Assembly: GCF_001579805.1 (NCBI RefSeq)
Contig: NZ_CP014546.1
Coordinates: 5,890,001 to 5,954,000 of the forward strand
Direction of reading: 5' to 3'
From: Pseudomonas azotoformans
Lineage (GTDB): Bacteria > Pseudomonadota > Gammaproteobacteria > Pseudomonadales > Pseudomonadaceae
DNA length: 64,000 nt
Below are positions 52,575 to 63,403 of the stretch, one piece after another. How positions within the stretch are numbered: the first letter of the stretch is position 1; every line of letters starts with the position of its first letter. Both the position numbers and the translations under genes were made by a program. The notes beneath the pieces were generated by a model. It ran no database searches. It had not been told where the DNA came from and saw only the letters and a list, made by a program, of their open reading frames with translations.

Positions 52575-54965
52575 TTAGAAGTCGACGGTGGCCGACAGCA
52601 GATAGGTGCGCGGCGTGGACAAGGTCAGCCCCGGCTCGCTGTCATCCGAAGCGCCGGCCGAGCTCCAGTAGCGCTTATCAGCGACGTTCTCCACATTCGC
52701 CCGCAAGGTGATGTGTTTGTCGTCCACCTTGAACGCGTAGCGCGCACCCAGGTCAACGCGGTTCCAGGCGTCGATTTCCTTGACGTTGGACTGGTCCAGG
52801 TACTGCGAGCTAGAGTAGATGCCACGGCTGGTCAGCGTCAGGCCTTCGAGACCCGGCACATCCCATTCGGCGCCAAGGTTAACGTTGTACTTGGGCGTGG
52901 CCGGGGCGCGGTTGCCGTCCCAGGTGCCGTTGGTGGTGTCTTTCAGTTCACTGTCGATGTACATCACCCCGCCGAGCAGGCGTAAGCCCTTGAGCGGTTC
53001 GCCGAACACACTCAGCTCTACGCCCGAGTTCTCACGTTTGCCATTGGGGCCGAAGAGCCGCGTAGTGGCATTGGTTTCATAGGCTGGCTGCTTGATGCGG
53101 AACACGGCGGCAGTCACCGCGAACGCGCCGGCGTCGTACTTGGCGCCCACTTCCACCTGGCGACTGATGAACGGCGGGAAGATCTCGTCTTCGTTTCGCG
53201 AGGTGGACGGCGCGATCTTGCCTTGGCTCAGGCCTTCCATGTAGTTGGCGTACAGCGACAATTTGTCGGTGGCCTTGAACAGCAGGCCGCCGGACGGCGA
53301 AACCTTTTCTTCGTCGTAGGCCGTGTCGCCTTTGACGCCGTTGCTCCAGTCATCCACCTTCACGCGCTGCCAGCGGGCACCGAGGGTGAGCAACAGGCGG
53401 TCGTCGAAGAAGCCCAGGGTGTCGGACAAGGCCACGCCGCTGAATTTGTTTTCGGTGTAGACCTTGGCGTCCTGGCGGGTAGCTGTGGACGGCGTCGGTG
53501 TTTGTACCGGGTTGTAGAGATTGCTCGGCGCCGCCCCATAGCGTGCGCCACCGTTGGTGAAGTCCATATCGAAGTAGCTGGCGGCGAGGTTGACCTCATG
53601 GGTGACTGGCCCGGTATGGAACCAGTTACGCACGCCAGCGGTGTAGGTGCGCACGTTTTCATCGCGGGTGAAATCCCGTGGCTGCACGCTGAAATCACCG
53701 GCCGCATTGGACACGGACACCGCGTGGCGCAGGAAGTCGTGGTTGCTTTTGCGCGCGCCCACGCCGCCGTAGAGCATCACGTTGTCGCTGAGGTCGTACT
53801 CGGCATTGACCGTGCCGAACGTGTCGTTGGTGCGGGCCTTGCTCCAGGATTGCGCATAATTGCGGCGCACGTCGTTAGCGCTGGGCACCGGCGCTGCGGC
53901 CGCCACCTGCACGCGCTCTTGCGGTGCATCGGTGTCGCGCTCGGTGTGGCCGATGTCGGTGGAAAGGCGCAGGCGTTCGCCACGGAAATCCAGGCCCAGC
54001 ACGGCCATTTCGCGGTCGACGCTCTGGTGGTCCCAGGCGGTGTCGCCGGACTGCTTCACACCGTTGAAACGGATGCCGTACTGGTTGTCTTCGCCAAAGC
54101 GTCGACCAATGTCCACCGCACCGCCGGCCTGGCTGTCGGACGCCCAGTTGCCGGTGAACGAGTTGATGTCCTTGTCGGTGGCGCGCTTGGGCACCACGTT
54201 GATCCCGCCGCCCACGCTGCCACGCGGAGAGATGCCGTTGATCAACTGGCTCGGGCCTTTGAGGATGTCGACGCGGTCGGCCATTTCCATGTCGATGGTG
54301 TAGGTCGGCAGCACGCCATACAGGCCGTTGTAGGCTACGTCACTGTTGAACAGGCTGAAGCCACGGATGGTGAACTGCTCGTAACGCCCACCGGCGGGGT
54401 TGGTCGCGCGCACCGAGGGGTCGGCGGCGATCAGGTCGCCGAGGGTGCGGGCCTGTTGGTTCTTCACCGCATCCGCGGTGTAAGTGGTGATGCTGAACGG
54501 GGTTTCCATGAAGTCCCGCGTGCCGAGCATACCTTGGGCCGTGCGGCGCGCCACCTGGCCGCCGGCGTAGGTGTCGCCGTCATACAGGCCGGTGGTGCCG
54601 AGGATCGACGTCGGGGCCAACTCCAGCGTGCTGCCGTCCGGCGCCGGCACCAGCATGTAGCTCTGTGCGCCCATCGGTTGCAGTTGCAGGCCAGAGCCTT
54701 GCAGCAAGCGCGCAAAGCCCTCCTCCACTCCATATTCGCCGGACAAACCACTGCTGCTGCGCCCGCTGACCAACGCCGGGTCCACCGACAGGTTGACACC
54801 CGCCAACCCGGCGAAGCGGGTGAGCGCCGCACTCAGGCTGCCGGCGGGCACCTGATAACTACGGCGGGTGGCGGTGTCTTCGGCATAGCTGACGGCAGCG
54901 AAAAACGGGCTGGCGCTGAGACTCAGCAGCAGGCTCAGTTTGAGCAAGGGACGGACGACGGGCAT
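52575..54965 (-). CDS. TonB-dependent siderophore receptor with N-terminal signalling (STN) domain
   Basis: A 796-residue siderophore receptor. After a signal peptide (to about VSYAED) comes a secretin/TonB short N-terminal domain (VPAGSLSAALTRFAGLAG, LSGEYGVEEGFARLLQGSG), used by transducing receptors to signal through an anti-sigma factor and an ECF sigma factor. Plug motifs are FTIRGFSLFNSDVAYNGLYG and RVDILKGPSQLINGISPRG, and the barrel ends LLSATVDF. Its plug is of the ferrichrome/ferrioxamine type rather than FecA type. No fecI/fecR-like pair occurs in the window. It lies 164 bases upstream of the fecBCDE set in the same direction. Confidence 0.93.
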   Translation of the reverse strand: MPVVRPLLKLSLLLSLSASPFFAAVSYAEDTATRRSYQVPAGSLSAALTRFAGLAGVNLSVDPALVSGRSSSGLSGEYGVEEGFARLLQGSGLQLQPMGAQSYMLVPAPDGSTLELAPTSILGTTGLYDGDTYAGGQVARRTAQGMLGTRDFMETPFSITTYTADAVKNQQARTLGDLIAADPSVRATNPAGGRYEQFTIRGFSLFNSDVAYNGLYGVLPTYTIDMEMADRVDILKGPSQLINGISPRGSVGGGINVVPKRATDKDINSFTGNWASDSQAGGAVDIGRRFGEDNQYGIRFNGVKQSGDTAWDHQSVDREMAVLGLDFRGERLRLSTDIGHTERDTDAPQERVQVAAAAPVPSANDVRRNYAQSWSKARTNDTFGTVNAEYDLSDNVMLYGGVGARKSNHDFLRHAVSVSNAAGDFSVQPRDFTRDENVRTYTAGVRNWFHTGPVTHEVNLAASYFDMDFTNGGARYGAAPSNLYNPVQTPTPSTATRQDAKVYTENKFSGVALSDTLGFFDDRLLLTLGARWQRVKVDDWSNGVKGDTAYDEEKVSPSGGLLFKATDKLSLYANYMEGLSQGKIAPSTSRNEDEIFPPFISRQVEVGAKYDAGAFAVTAAVFRIKQPAYETNATTRLFGPNGKRENSGVELSVFGEPLKGLRLLGGVMYIDSELKDTTNGTWDGNRAPATPKYNVNLGAEWDVPGLEGLTLTSRGIYSSSQYLDQSNVKEIDAWNRVDLGARYAFKVDDKHITLRANVENVADKRYWSSAGASDDSEPGLTLSTPRTYLLSATVDF

Positions 54966-55049
54966 TGGCGGAAGCTCTCGATAGTGTTCACTTGCCTGGA
55001 ATGACAGGCGAGATGAAAAAAAGGGACAGGCTCCGCCAATTTTTTTCGC

Positions 55050-56660
55050 TTACCACACGGCGATCGTTGAATCCGCCCTCGGCTCCGTTCCGCCGCACAA
55101 TACACCACTGACCGGATCACGCAGAATGATCTGCCCACGTCCGTAGTCGGTGAGGTCGCTGGCGATCTGCACCTGATGCCCGCGCCGCGCCAAGGCGTTG
55201 GCCAAGTCGCGGGAGGCGCCCTGTTCGATGCCGACCTTCATGTCACCCAGCCATTGCCAGCGCGGCGCATCCAGCGCCGCTTGCGGGTTGAGGCCGAAAT
55301 CCACCAGATTCATCACCATCTGCAGGTGGCCCTGGGGCTGCATGTAGCCGCCCATCACGCCGAACGGGCCAAGGGCCTGGCCGTCCTTGGTGAGGAAACC
55401 GGGGATGATGGTGTGGAAGGTTTTCTTGCCCGGCGCCAGGCAGTTGGCGTGCGTCGGATCGAGGCTGAACTCCTGCCCACGGTTTTGCAGGGCGATGCCG
55501 CTGTCGGGCAGCACCACGCCGGAGCCGAAACCGTGGTAGTTGCTCTGGATGAACGAAACCATATTGCCTTCGGCGTCGGCCGTGGCCAGGTACACGGTGC
55601 CGCTGGCGTGAGGGTCGCCGGGTTTGGGCGGCTGGGCCTGTTCGCCGATCTGTTCACGGCGACGGCGGCTGTAGTCATCGCTGAGCAGGTCAGCAACAGC
55701 CATGCGCATATGCAGCGGGTCGGTGATGTAGTGCAGGCCATCGCTGTAGGCGAGTTTCATTGCCTCCAATTGGCGGTGCCAGGTCTGCTGGCTGTCGCGG
55801 TGATCGAAGCTGAAACCTTCGAGGATTTTCAGCGCCATCAACGCTACCAAACCCTGGCCGCTGGGTGGGATTTCCCACACGTCCACCCCCCGGTAATTGA
55901 CGTGGATCGGCTCCACCCACTCGGCGCGGTAATCCTGGAGATCGCTGGCGCGCAGGTAGCCACCGCTGGCCTTGGAATGCGCGTCCAAGCGTTCGGCCAG
56001 CGCGCCGCGATACAGGCTTTCGCAGCGGGTGGCCGCCAGCTCTTCGAGGGTACGGGCCTGGGCCGGGTTGCGAAACATCTCCCCGGCCTGTGGCGCACGG
56101 CCGTCGATCAGGAAAGTGTCGAACCAGGCGTCCAGCGCCGCATTGCGATGAGGCGCGAATTCTTCCAGGGTGAGTTGCCATTGATAGGCAACCACCGGCG
56201 ACAGCGGGAAACCGTCGCGCGCCAGGCGGATGGCCGGTTGCAGCAACTCGGCAAACGGCAACTTACCGAAACGCTGGGAAAGCTCCGCCCAAGCCGACGG
56301 GCAACCGGGCACCGTGACCGGCGTCCAGCCATACAGCGGCATCTGGTCATGCCCGTCGGCCTTGACCGCCTCGATGCTCAAGGCCGCCGGCGCATGGCCG
56401 TTGCCATTCAAACCGTGCAACTGGCCCTTGCACCAGACCAGGGCAAACGCATCGCCGCCGAGGCCGCAGCCGGTGGGCTCCACCACCGTCAAAGCGGCCG
56501 CCGTGGCAATGGCGGCATCAATGGCATTGCCGCCCTTTTGCATGACCTCGATACCGGCCTGGGCGGCCAGGGGCTGGGACGCCGCGACCATGCCGCGCTG
56601 GGCAAACACACTCTGGCGCTGCGAGGGATAAGGGTACTCGTGAGCAGAAAATTTCAACAT
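55050..56660 (-). CDS. Gamma-glutamyltransferase family protein (cytoplasmic type)
   Basis: A 536-residue Ntn-hydrolase of the gamma-glutamyltransferase family. I take ATG 56660 (MLKFSAHEYPYPSQRQ); an ATG at 56681 overlaps the previous stop and would add seven residues. No export signal is seen. Family motifs include AAIATAAALTVVEPTGCGLGG. The autocatalytic threonine is most likely Thr355, in SGTVYLATADAEGN, where the precursor is cleaved into two subunits. It would remove gamma-glutamyl groups from imported compounds. It is the last gene of a GntR-headed operon, next to two binding proteins. Confidence 0.87.
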   Translation of the reverse strand: MLKFSAHEYPYPSQRQSVFAQRGMVAASQPLAAQAGIEVMQKGGNAIDAAIATAAALTVVEPTGCGLGGDAFALVWCKGQLHGLNGNGHAPAALSIEAVKADGHDQMPLYGWTPVTVPGCPSAWAELSQRFGKLPFAELLQPAIRLARDGFPLSPVVAYQWQLTLEEFAPHRNAALDAWFDTFLIDGRAPQAGEMFRNPAQARTLEELAATRCESLYRGALAERLDAHSKASGGYLRASDLQDYRAEWVEPIHVNYRGVDVWEIPPSGQGLVALMALKILEGFSFDHRDSQQTWHRQLEAMKLAYSDGLHYITDPLHMRMAVADLLSDDYSRRRREQIGEQAQPPKPGDPHASGTVYLATADAEGNMVSFIQSNYHGFGSGVVLPDSGIALQNRGQEFSLDPTHANCLAPGKKTFHTIIPGFLTKDGQALGPFGVMGGYMQPQGHLQMVMNLVDFGLNPQAALDAPRWQWLGDMKVGIEQGASRDLANALARRGHQVQIASDLTDYGRGQIILRDPVSGVLCGGTEPRADSTIAVW

Positions 56661-56677
56661 GGCAGAGGCTCTTCGAT

Positions 56678-58569
<1,892 letters not shown>

Positions 58570-58571
58570 GG

Positions 58572-59348
58572 TTATCGTCCCCTCAGCAGTTTCAAAGTGC
58601 TGCGCCCGAACATGCGGCTGGACGCCGGTGGCGGCGCAGAAGGCCGGTCGGACTGGCCGAAGCGCGCCTCCAGCCAACGCTGGAAGAAGCCCCAGAGCGT
58701 GGTGAGCATCAGGAAATAGATCGCCACCACCAGGTACAGCTCAAACACGCGGAACGTCGCCGAGGTGACCATTTGCGTGCTGAGCAGCAATTCCTGCACG
58801 CCGATCACGCTGACCAGGGTGGTGTTCTTGAGCATCACGTTGAACTCGTTGCCCAGCGGCGGCACGATCACGCGAAACGCCTGGGGCAGTACGATGCGCC
58901 GCATCAGCTTGGCGAAGCCCATGCCCAGGGAGCGCCCGGCTTCGTATTGGCCCTTGTCGACGGCGCCAATGCCGGCGCGGATGATTTCGGCCATGTAGGC
59001 GCCTTCGTTGAGGCCCAGGGCGATGATCGCCGCCTGGATATTGCCGGGCACGACCAGGCCGAACAGATCGATGTCCTCAAAGCGGAAAATCCCCCCGGCC
59101 GCCAGCGCGGTGTAGAGAAACACGATCTGCACCAGCAGCGGCGTGCCGCGCATCAACCACACGTAAAACCGCACTGGCAGGTGCAGCAGCGGGTTCTTCG
59201 ACAGGCGCAACAGCGCCGCCGCCAAGCCCAGTACGCAGCCCAGCAACATCGCCGACACCGCAATCAAGCAAGTCAGCCACAGCCCGGTGAGGTAGACCCC
59301 GCTGGGCTGCAACAGGTACTGCCAGAACACATCCCAATTGAAGTTCAT
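58572..59348 (-). CDS. Amino-acid-type ABC transporter permease
   Basis: A 258-residue HisM/GlnP-type permease with about five helices and the ATPase-contact loop [20 protein letters not shown]. It ends in a proline-rich basic tail. Only one permease gene is present, so a homodimer is likely. Binding-protein gene ends 11 bases upstream. Confidence 0.92.
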   Translation of the reverse strand: MNFNWDVFWQYLLQPSGVYLTGLWLTCLIAVSAMLLGCVLGLAAALLRLSKNPLLHLPVRFYVWLMRGTPLLVQIVFLYTALAAGGIFRFEDIDLFGLVVPGNIQAAIIALGLNEGAYMAEIIRAGIGAVDKGQYEAGRSLGMGFAKLMRRIVLPQAFRVIVPPLGNEFNVMLKNTTLVSVIGVQELLLSTQMVTSATFRVFELYLVVAIYFLMLTTLWGFFQRWLEARFGQSDRPSAPPPASSRMFGRSTLKLLRGR

Positions 59349-59359
59349 CGCCGCAAACC

Positions 59360-60166
59360 TCAGTCGAGAGTGTCACTGCTGACATGCCATTTGTTCAGCA
59401 ACGCCACATAGCTGCCATCGCTGCGCATGTCGCTGATCACTTGCTGCACGGCGGCGGTGAGCTGCGGGTCGTCCTTGCGCATGCCCAGGCCGGTGAGGAT
59501 GCGGCTGAAGGCCGGTACACCTTCCTGGAACAGGTCCGGGGCCATCGCGGCGTAGTAGCCGGCGGTTTCCACCGTGGTGCCGTAGGCATCGACCTGGCTG
59601 ATACGCAGGGCCTGGAAGGCGTCGGTGTCGGTGTTGTAGACCACCAGCTTCATCGGGGGCTTGCCGGCCTTGGTCAGGTTGTCGTTTTGCGCGTCCAGCA
59701 GGGTCTTGATGGTGGAGCCGTTGAGCACCGCCACCTTGTGCCCGGACAAGTCATCCAAGGCCTTGATGCCTTTGGGATTGCCTTTGGGCACCACCACCGA
59801 CTGGCTGGAGTACATGTAGTTGACGATGTCGATCACCTGGCGCCGTTCGGGCTTGTCGAACAGCTGGTCGACGATCATGTCGCACTGCTGAGCAAGCAAC
59901 GCCGGCACCAGACCGGAGAACGGAATCACCCGCCACTGCACGTGTTTGTCGCCCAGGCGCTGGGCGATCTCGAGCCCGAGGTCGACGGTGAGCCCGCGCG
60001 GCTTCTGCGCTTCATCGAAAGACACCAGGGGCGGCGAATCCATCCCCGAGCAATACACCAGTTTATCGACGCTCTTCAGGCGCTCCGGTACCTGGGGCGC
60101 GGCAATGGCCCATTGGGTACAGAGGCCGAGGGAGACAGCCACCAGCAAGGCGCGGCGTTTATGCAT
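59360..60166 (-). CDS. Amino-acid-type ABC substrate-binding protein
   Basis: A 268-residue family 3 periplasmic binding protein. ATG 60166 gives the signal peptide MHKRRALLVAVSLGLCTQWAIAA. Core blocks are LVYCSGMDSPPLVSFDEAQ, LTVDLGLEIAQRLGDKHVQW and LLAQQCDMIVDQLFDKPERR. It follows the GntR gene by 65 bases and precedes the permease. Probably the main binding protein for the importer; ligand may be a gamma-glutamyl compound, given the downstream transferase. Confidence 0.87.
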   Translation of the reverse strand: MHKRRALLVAVSLGLCTQWAIAAPQVPERLKSVDKLVYCSGMDSPPLVSFDEAQKPRGLTVDLGLEIAQRLGDKHVQWRVIPFSGLVPALLAQQCDMIVDQLFDKPERRQVIDIVNYMYSSQSVVVPKGNPKGIKALDDLSGHKVAVLNGSTIKTLLDAQNDNLTKAGKPPMKLVVYNTDTDAFQALRISQVDAYGTTVETAGYYAAMAPDLFQEGVPAFSRILTGLGMRKDDPQLTAAVQQVISDMRSDGSYVALLNKWHVSSDTLD

Positions 60167-60231
60167 GACCAGACACTCCAGTTCGTTGGTTAACGGGGCA
60201 GGACTCAAAGTCAAAACACAGCAGGTCTTTC

Positions 60232-60900
60232 TTATTTTTCGGTTTGCAAGAATTGGATCAGCGCTGGCACGGTCCCCTCGATGTGCTCGCGCACCACTGC
60301 CTCGGCGCGGGCCGCGTCACCGGAACGGATGGCATCGAGGATCACCGCATGTTCCTGGCGGGCGCTGAGGGGTTTCTCGCCGTGCTGCAACCACAGGCGC
60401 ATGGGCGCTTCCACCAGCGAGTACAGCGCCGAGATCTGCTTCATCAAGCGCGGACGGCCGCTGAGGCTGCACAGGTATTCGTGGAAAGCGCGGTGGCGGC
60501 TGACCCAGGCGGCGCTTTCGTCGCGGTAATCGTCCATCTCGTCGAGCAGGCGCTCCAGTGCGGCCAATTGGCGTTCGCCGATGCGTGCGACCGCCACGCG
60601 CACCGCCAGGCCTTCGAGGGCACTGCGCATCTCGAACACTTCGTGTAACTCATCGATATCCAGGCCGCTCACGACGGCGCCACGGTTAGGCCTGAGGGTT
60701 ACCAGACCTTGGGCATCCAGGCGGCGGAAGGCTTCGCGCACCGGCATGCGGCTCATGCCGATCTCGCTGGCGATATCCTCGGCAATCAACCGGTCGCCTT
60801 TGCGATAGCGGCCACTGCAAATGGCGTCGAGCAGGAAGTTGTAGGCCTCCTCCTCGGCGGTGAGGGGCTGGCGGTCAACGTAAGCGGGGGCAAATTGCAT
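60232..60900 (-). CDS. GntR-family transcriptional regulator (FCD domain)
   Basis: A 222-residue FadR/VanR-type regulator. The winged helix reads LIAEDIASEIGMSRMPVREAFRRLDAQGLV, typical of GntR, followed by an all-helical FCD effector domain with conserved Arg/His metal-binding residues (VSRHRAFHEYLCSLSGRP). ATG 60900 is preceded by AAGGTG at 7 bases. It is the first gene of the operon ending at 55050 and a likely autoregulator: a matching operator half lies 20 bases upstream. Confidence 0.9.
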   Translation of the reverse strand: MQFAPAYVDRQPLTAEEEAYNFLLDAICSGRYRKGDRLIAEDIASEIGMSRMPVREAFRRLDAQGLVTLRPNRGAVVSGLDIDELHEVFEMRSALEGLAVRVAVARIGERQLAALERLLDEMDDYRDESAAWVSRHRAFHEYLCSLSGRPRLMKQISALYSLVEAPMRLWLQHGEKPLSARQEHAVILDAIRSGDAARAEAVVREHIEGTVPALIQFLQTEK

Positions 60901-61218
60901 CGGCAGCACCTTTTGAATTTTTGTATCCAATTATCCACGAATGCAAAAAAGCAGGATGTGTGCCAACTCATCTGGCGATATAGCAAGTGATTGATTTGGA
61001 TGGGATAGCGATGAAATTGCGATAATCGCGTGGAGTGCGCGCGCAGGAAGTTGCTACCAAATAGCTCAGAAAACGCACTGTCTGTGGGCGGAAGTAACGG
61101 GAGGCGGGCATAAAACGCCGCAGACCGGACCATGAACTTTGCTTTAAGAAGGAACTCAGCCATCCGCCATAGGGTCGGGTGATGTACGAACTTTCTTCTC
61201 ACTGCACGGTTGGGCCCG
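60901..61218. other. Intergenic region between GntR and the DUF115-like gene
   Basis: These 318 bases separate divergent genes and should hold the promoters of both. Apart from the possible GntR site at 60920-60931 I see no clear promoter, repeat or RNA gene. The segment 60930-61030 is rather AT-rich. Confidence 0.4.
60920..60931. promoter_or_regulatory. Possible GntR/FCD operator
   Basis: TTTGTATCCAAT agrees at 10 of 12 positions with ATTGTATACAAT, the consensus of several FCD-type GntR regulators (such as VanR). It lies 20 bases upstream of the GntR start and so could mediate autoregulation. Confidence 0.45.
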
Positions 61219-62070
61219 ATGAAACAGACAGCCTTCGTCGCCATCGAGCATGCTGGTAACGCTCAGCGGGCTTTGTACGCCCCCTTCACAGCCCCTTGGC
61301 TTTCGAACAAATACCAACTGGACCTGAGCGATTTTAACGCCTGCCGGAACACCGAGTCGGGCGCGGTCTTCATCATTGCCTCCGGACCATCGGCTAAATC
61401 GTTTCCCATCGAGAAATTTGCGCATGTGCCGATGATCACGATGAATGGTGCCATTTCGATGTTTCTCGATACTGGCGTTAAGCCGTACTTTTACGCCTGT
61501 ACGGACAGAAGTTTCTCCGAACAACAGCCGGAGCTGTTCAAGCAGGCAATGGCGATCAGCCAAAGGGTTGCGCTGTGGGAAGATCACGCACGCTCCTCTC
61601 ATGCTCGACCGACTGGACGGCTGTACCCATTATCCAAAGCCAAGCGGCCCTCCTGGATGGAATCTGTTCGAGGCAAACACAGTGCGCTGGTCGTCAATCA
61701 TCCCTTGCTGCCTAGCCGCGAAAGACCGCTGGGATTCAGCAAAGACATGAGCGAGGGCTTTTTTGACGCACGAACCGTGGCCTATCTGGCCATACAGTTG
61801 GCATTCCATGTGGGGTTCACCCAGGTCTTTCTGGTGGGCGTTGATCTGGACGAGCGCTCAGGCAGGTTTTACGAAAGTGCTGATTCCACCCACTCACCCT
61901 GCGGGCTCGATCAGCACTACTTCACGCGCATACTGCCGTCGTTTGAATTGATGTCCGATAAGGTCATGTGTGATGACTTCATGGTTTACAACCTGTCTGA
62001 CATCTCACGAATTCCGGACAGAGTTGTTCCTCATGCCACCTTGGCGGATGTTGAGGGCATGCTCGCGTAA
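61219..62070 (+). CDS. Unrecognised protein, possibly DUF115/sialyltransferase-like fold
   Basis: A 283-residue protein with no signal peptide or membrane helix. I do not recognise it with confidence. The motif VFIIASGPSAKSFPIEKF followed by MITMNGAI resembles the start of DUF115-type and related polysaccharide-modifying enzymes, where GxGPS binds a nucleotide sugar or ligand; VFLVGVDLD is a further such block. Codon and base usage look less GC-rich than neighbours, hinting at transfer. Start ATG 61219 is preceded by no strong ribosome site. It stands alone next to a tRNA-linked core region. Confidence 0.5.
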   Translation: MKQTAFVAIEHAGNAQRALYAPFTAPWLSNKYQLDLSDFNACRNTESGAVFIIASGPSAKSFPIEKFAHVPMITMNGAISMFLDTGVKPYFYACTDRSFSEQQPELFKQAMAISQRVALWEDHARSSHARPTGRLYPLSKAKRPSWMESVRGKHSALVVNHPLLPSRERPLGFSKDMSEGFFDARTVAYLAIQLAFHVGFTQVFLVGVDLDERSGRFYESADSTHSPCGLDQHYFTRILPSFELMSDKVMCDDFMVYNLSDISRIPDRVVPHATLADVEGMLA

Positions 62071-62095
62071 GGCTGCGAAAACCAGAAACGAGAAA

Positions 62096-62125
62096 GGGGT
62101 TCCACTACTGACTTAGTGGACCCCC
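62096..62125 (+). terminator. Hairpin after the DUF115-like gene
   Basis: GGGGTTCCACTA pairs with TAGTGGACCCCC (11 of 12 pairs) around a six-base loop, 26 bases past the stop codon. No T-run follows, so terminator function is likely but not certain. Confidence 0.5.
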
Positions 62126-62169
62126 GTGTTGATAGCTCATTGATCAACCTCTACAAATGGCAGATACAA

Positions 62170-62194
62170 GAAGCCCGGCGCTGGGCCGGGCTTC
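62170..62194 (-). terminator. Probable terminator of the glycine-zipper gene
   Basis: GAAGCCCGGC and GCCGGGCTTC form a perfect 10-base stem with a five-base loop, 20 bases past the stop of the minus-strand gene. On that strand a moderately T-rich sequence (TTCTTGTATCTG) follows. Confidence 0.6.
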
Positions 62195-62213
62195 AATGTG
62201 ACACCGTCAGAGC

Positions 62214-62645
62214 CTAACGATGCTTGTTCTTGTGTTTGTGCTTGTTGTTGCCTTTGTGCTTCTTGCCGTCTGATCGATGACCACTCTCATCATCTGCCAG
62301 GTTATTCCCCAGCGCGCCGCCTGCGGCACCACCTACACCGGCGCCAATAGTCGACCCCGTTGTGCCTCCGAGACGATTACCAATCAGCGAGCCGCCGGCT
62401 GAGCCGATACCACCACCTAGCGCGGCTTCCGCTCGGTTGCCCCTTTGAGCCCCGACAGCACTGCCGGCGGCACCACCCACGCCTGCGCCTACCGCTGCGC
62501 CCGTCGAGCCACCGAGCTGTTGACCTACGATATTACCAAGGGCACCACCAACGCCGCCTCCAAGGGCTGCTGTGCCATCTCCGGCTGCCATCGCTCCTTG
62601 CGAAATGAGGGCGCCCAAAATCAGGGCGGGTAGTGTCATTTTCAT
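62214..62645 (-). CDS. Glycine-zipper protein with basic His/Lys tail
   Basis: A 143-residue exported protein. After a signal peptide (MKMTLPALILGALISQGAMA) about 95 residues consist of repeats such as GGGVGGALGNIVG, GAAVGAGVGGAAG and GGTTGSTIGAGVG, a glycine-zipper pattern as in OmpA-like glycine zipper or YMGG proteins that associate with membranes. The last 30 residues are highly basic (KKHKGNNKHKHKNKHR), with nine lysines and five histidines, and could bind metal or polyanions. Monocistronic. Function unknown. Confidence 0.75.
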   Translation of the reverse strand: MKMTLPALILGALISQGAMAAGDGTAALGGGVGGALGNIVGQQLGGSTGAAVGAGVGGAAGSAVGAQRGNRAEAALGGGIGSAGGSLIGNRLGGTTGSTIGAGVGGAAGGALGNNLADDESGHRSDGKKHKGNNKHKHKNKHR

Positions 62646-62786
62646 TCTGTGAACCTCTATGGGTTGTCAGCAGGCGCTCACGGTTTGAAACACGCCTGGA
62701 ATTTGGATGAGAACAGATGACTGAAGTTCTATACCGACTGCACCCTGGGGCGAATCGTTGTAACAAGGTGTGCCGTGATGGTGCGA

Positions 62787-62797
62787 GGGGGGGGGGG
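62787..62797 (+). repeat. Run of eleven G
   Basis: A homopolymer of 11 G lies between the glycine-zipper gene and tRNA-Pro. Such runs are error-prone in replication and sequencing. No gene crosses it. Confidence 0.85.
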
Positions 62798-62839
62798 ACG
62801 ATCCTGAGGGGTGAATGTGGTTTTTTCCGGGCATGAAAA

Positions 62840-62863
62840 AGCCCAACCTGCAAAGATTGGGCT
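62840..62863 (-). terminator. Terminator after tRNA-Pro
   Basis: On the minus strand AGCCCAA and TTGGGCT form a 7-base stem with a ten-base loop, followed by TTTTTC. It lies 16 bases beyond the tRNA 3' end. Confidence 0.8.
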
Positions 62864-62879
62864 AAGTCATTGAATAATA

Positions 62880-62956
62880 TGGTCGGGACGGAGTGATTCG
62901 AACACTCGACCCCTAGCACCCCATGCTAGTGCGCTACCGGACTGCGCTACGCCCCG
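62880..62956 (-). tRNA. tRNA-Pro (anticodon GGG)
   Basis: A 77-nucleotide tRNA on the minus strand, starting CGGGGCGTAGCGCAG and ending with an encoded CCA. The anticodon arm is CTAGC-ATGGGGT-GCTAG, giving anticodon GGG, and the T arm has GTTCGAATC. The 7-base acceptor stem pairs as expected. It lies next to merR-ihfA-pheT, as in other pseudomonads. Confidence 0.95.
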
Positions 62957-63046
62957 ACTAGGCGTGTTACTGGGTTTGCTTCTTGACGAAGCGATCCGGA
63001 ATATACCGCAAGCTTTTGAAATGTGGAAGTATTTTAAAAGCTTGAA

Positions 63047-63403
63047 TCACTTCTTCAACACCACCAGCACATCTTCGAGTTCGGCGATCATCTGGCGGAT
63101 CATTTGCTTGTATTGGGTAGTGTCGTCTTTGGCTTCATCACCGGACATACGCTGGCGCGCGCCGCTGATGGTGAACCCTTGGTCGTACAACAACGCGCGG
63201 ATCTGTCGGATCATCAGCACATCCTGGCGCTGATAATACCGACGGTTCCCGGTGCGTTTGACGGGGTTGAGTTGAGGAAACTCCTGCTCCCAATAGCGCA
63301 GCACGTGCGGTTTTACCGCACAGAGCTCGCTGACTTCACCAATGGTGAAGTAGCGTTTGCCTGGGATGACGGGTAGCTCGTCGTTATGACTTGGTTCCAG
63401 CAT
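63047..63403 (-). CDS. MerR-family transcriptional regulator
   Basis: A 118-residue MerR-type regulator with N-terminal winged helix ([28 protein letters not shown], then RRYYQRQDV) and a C-terminal coiled coil ([19 protein letters not shown]). It lacks the metal-binding cysteine pair of CueR-type proteins, so its inducer is not a metal by that criterion. ATG 63403 overlaps the end of ihfA by 20 bases, so the two are translated together. This gene order (pheT-ihfA-merR) is conserved in Pseudomonas. Confidence 0.88.
   Translation of the reverse strand: MLEPSHNDELPVIPGKRYFTIGEVSELCAVKPHVLRYWEQEFPQLNPVKRTGNRRYYQRQDVLMIRQIRALLYDQGFTISGARQRMSGDEAKDDTTQYKQMIRQMIAELEDVLVVLKK

Noticed and set aside
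53223-55004. 593-codon plus-strand open frame opposite the siderophore receptor
   Set aside because: It is the mirror of a clearly coding receptor gene in high-GC DNA; its composition is that of an antisense frame and it has no family motifs.
62880-62956. tRNA-Pro as an attachment site of an integrated island
   Set aside because: I found no repeat of the tRNA 3' end elsewhere in the window and no integrase gene.
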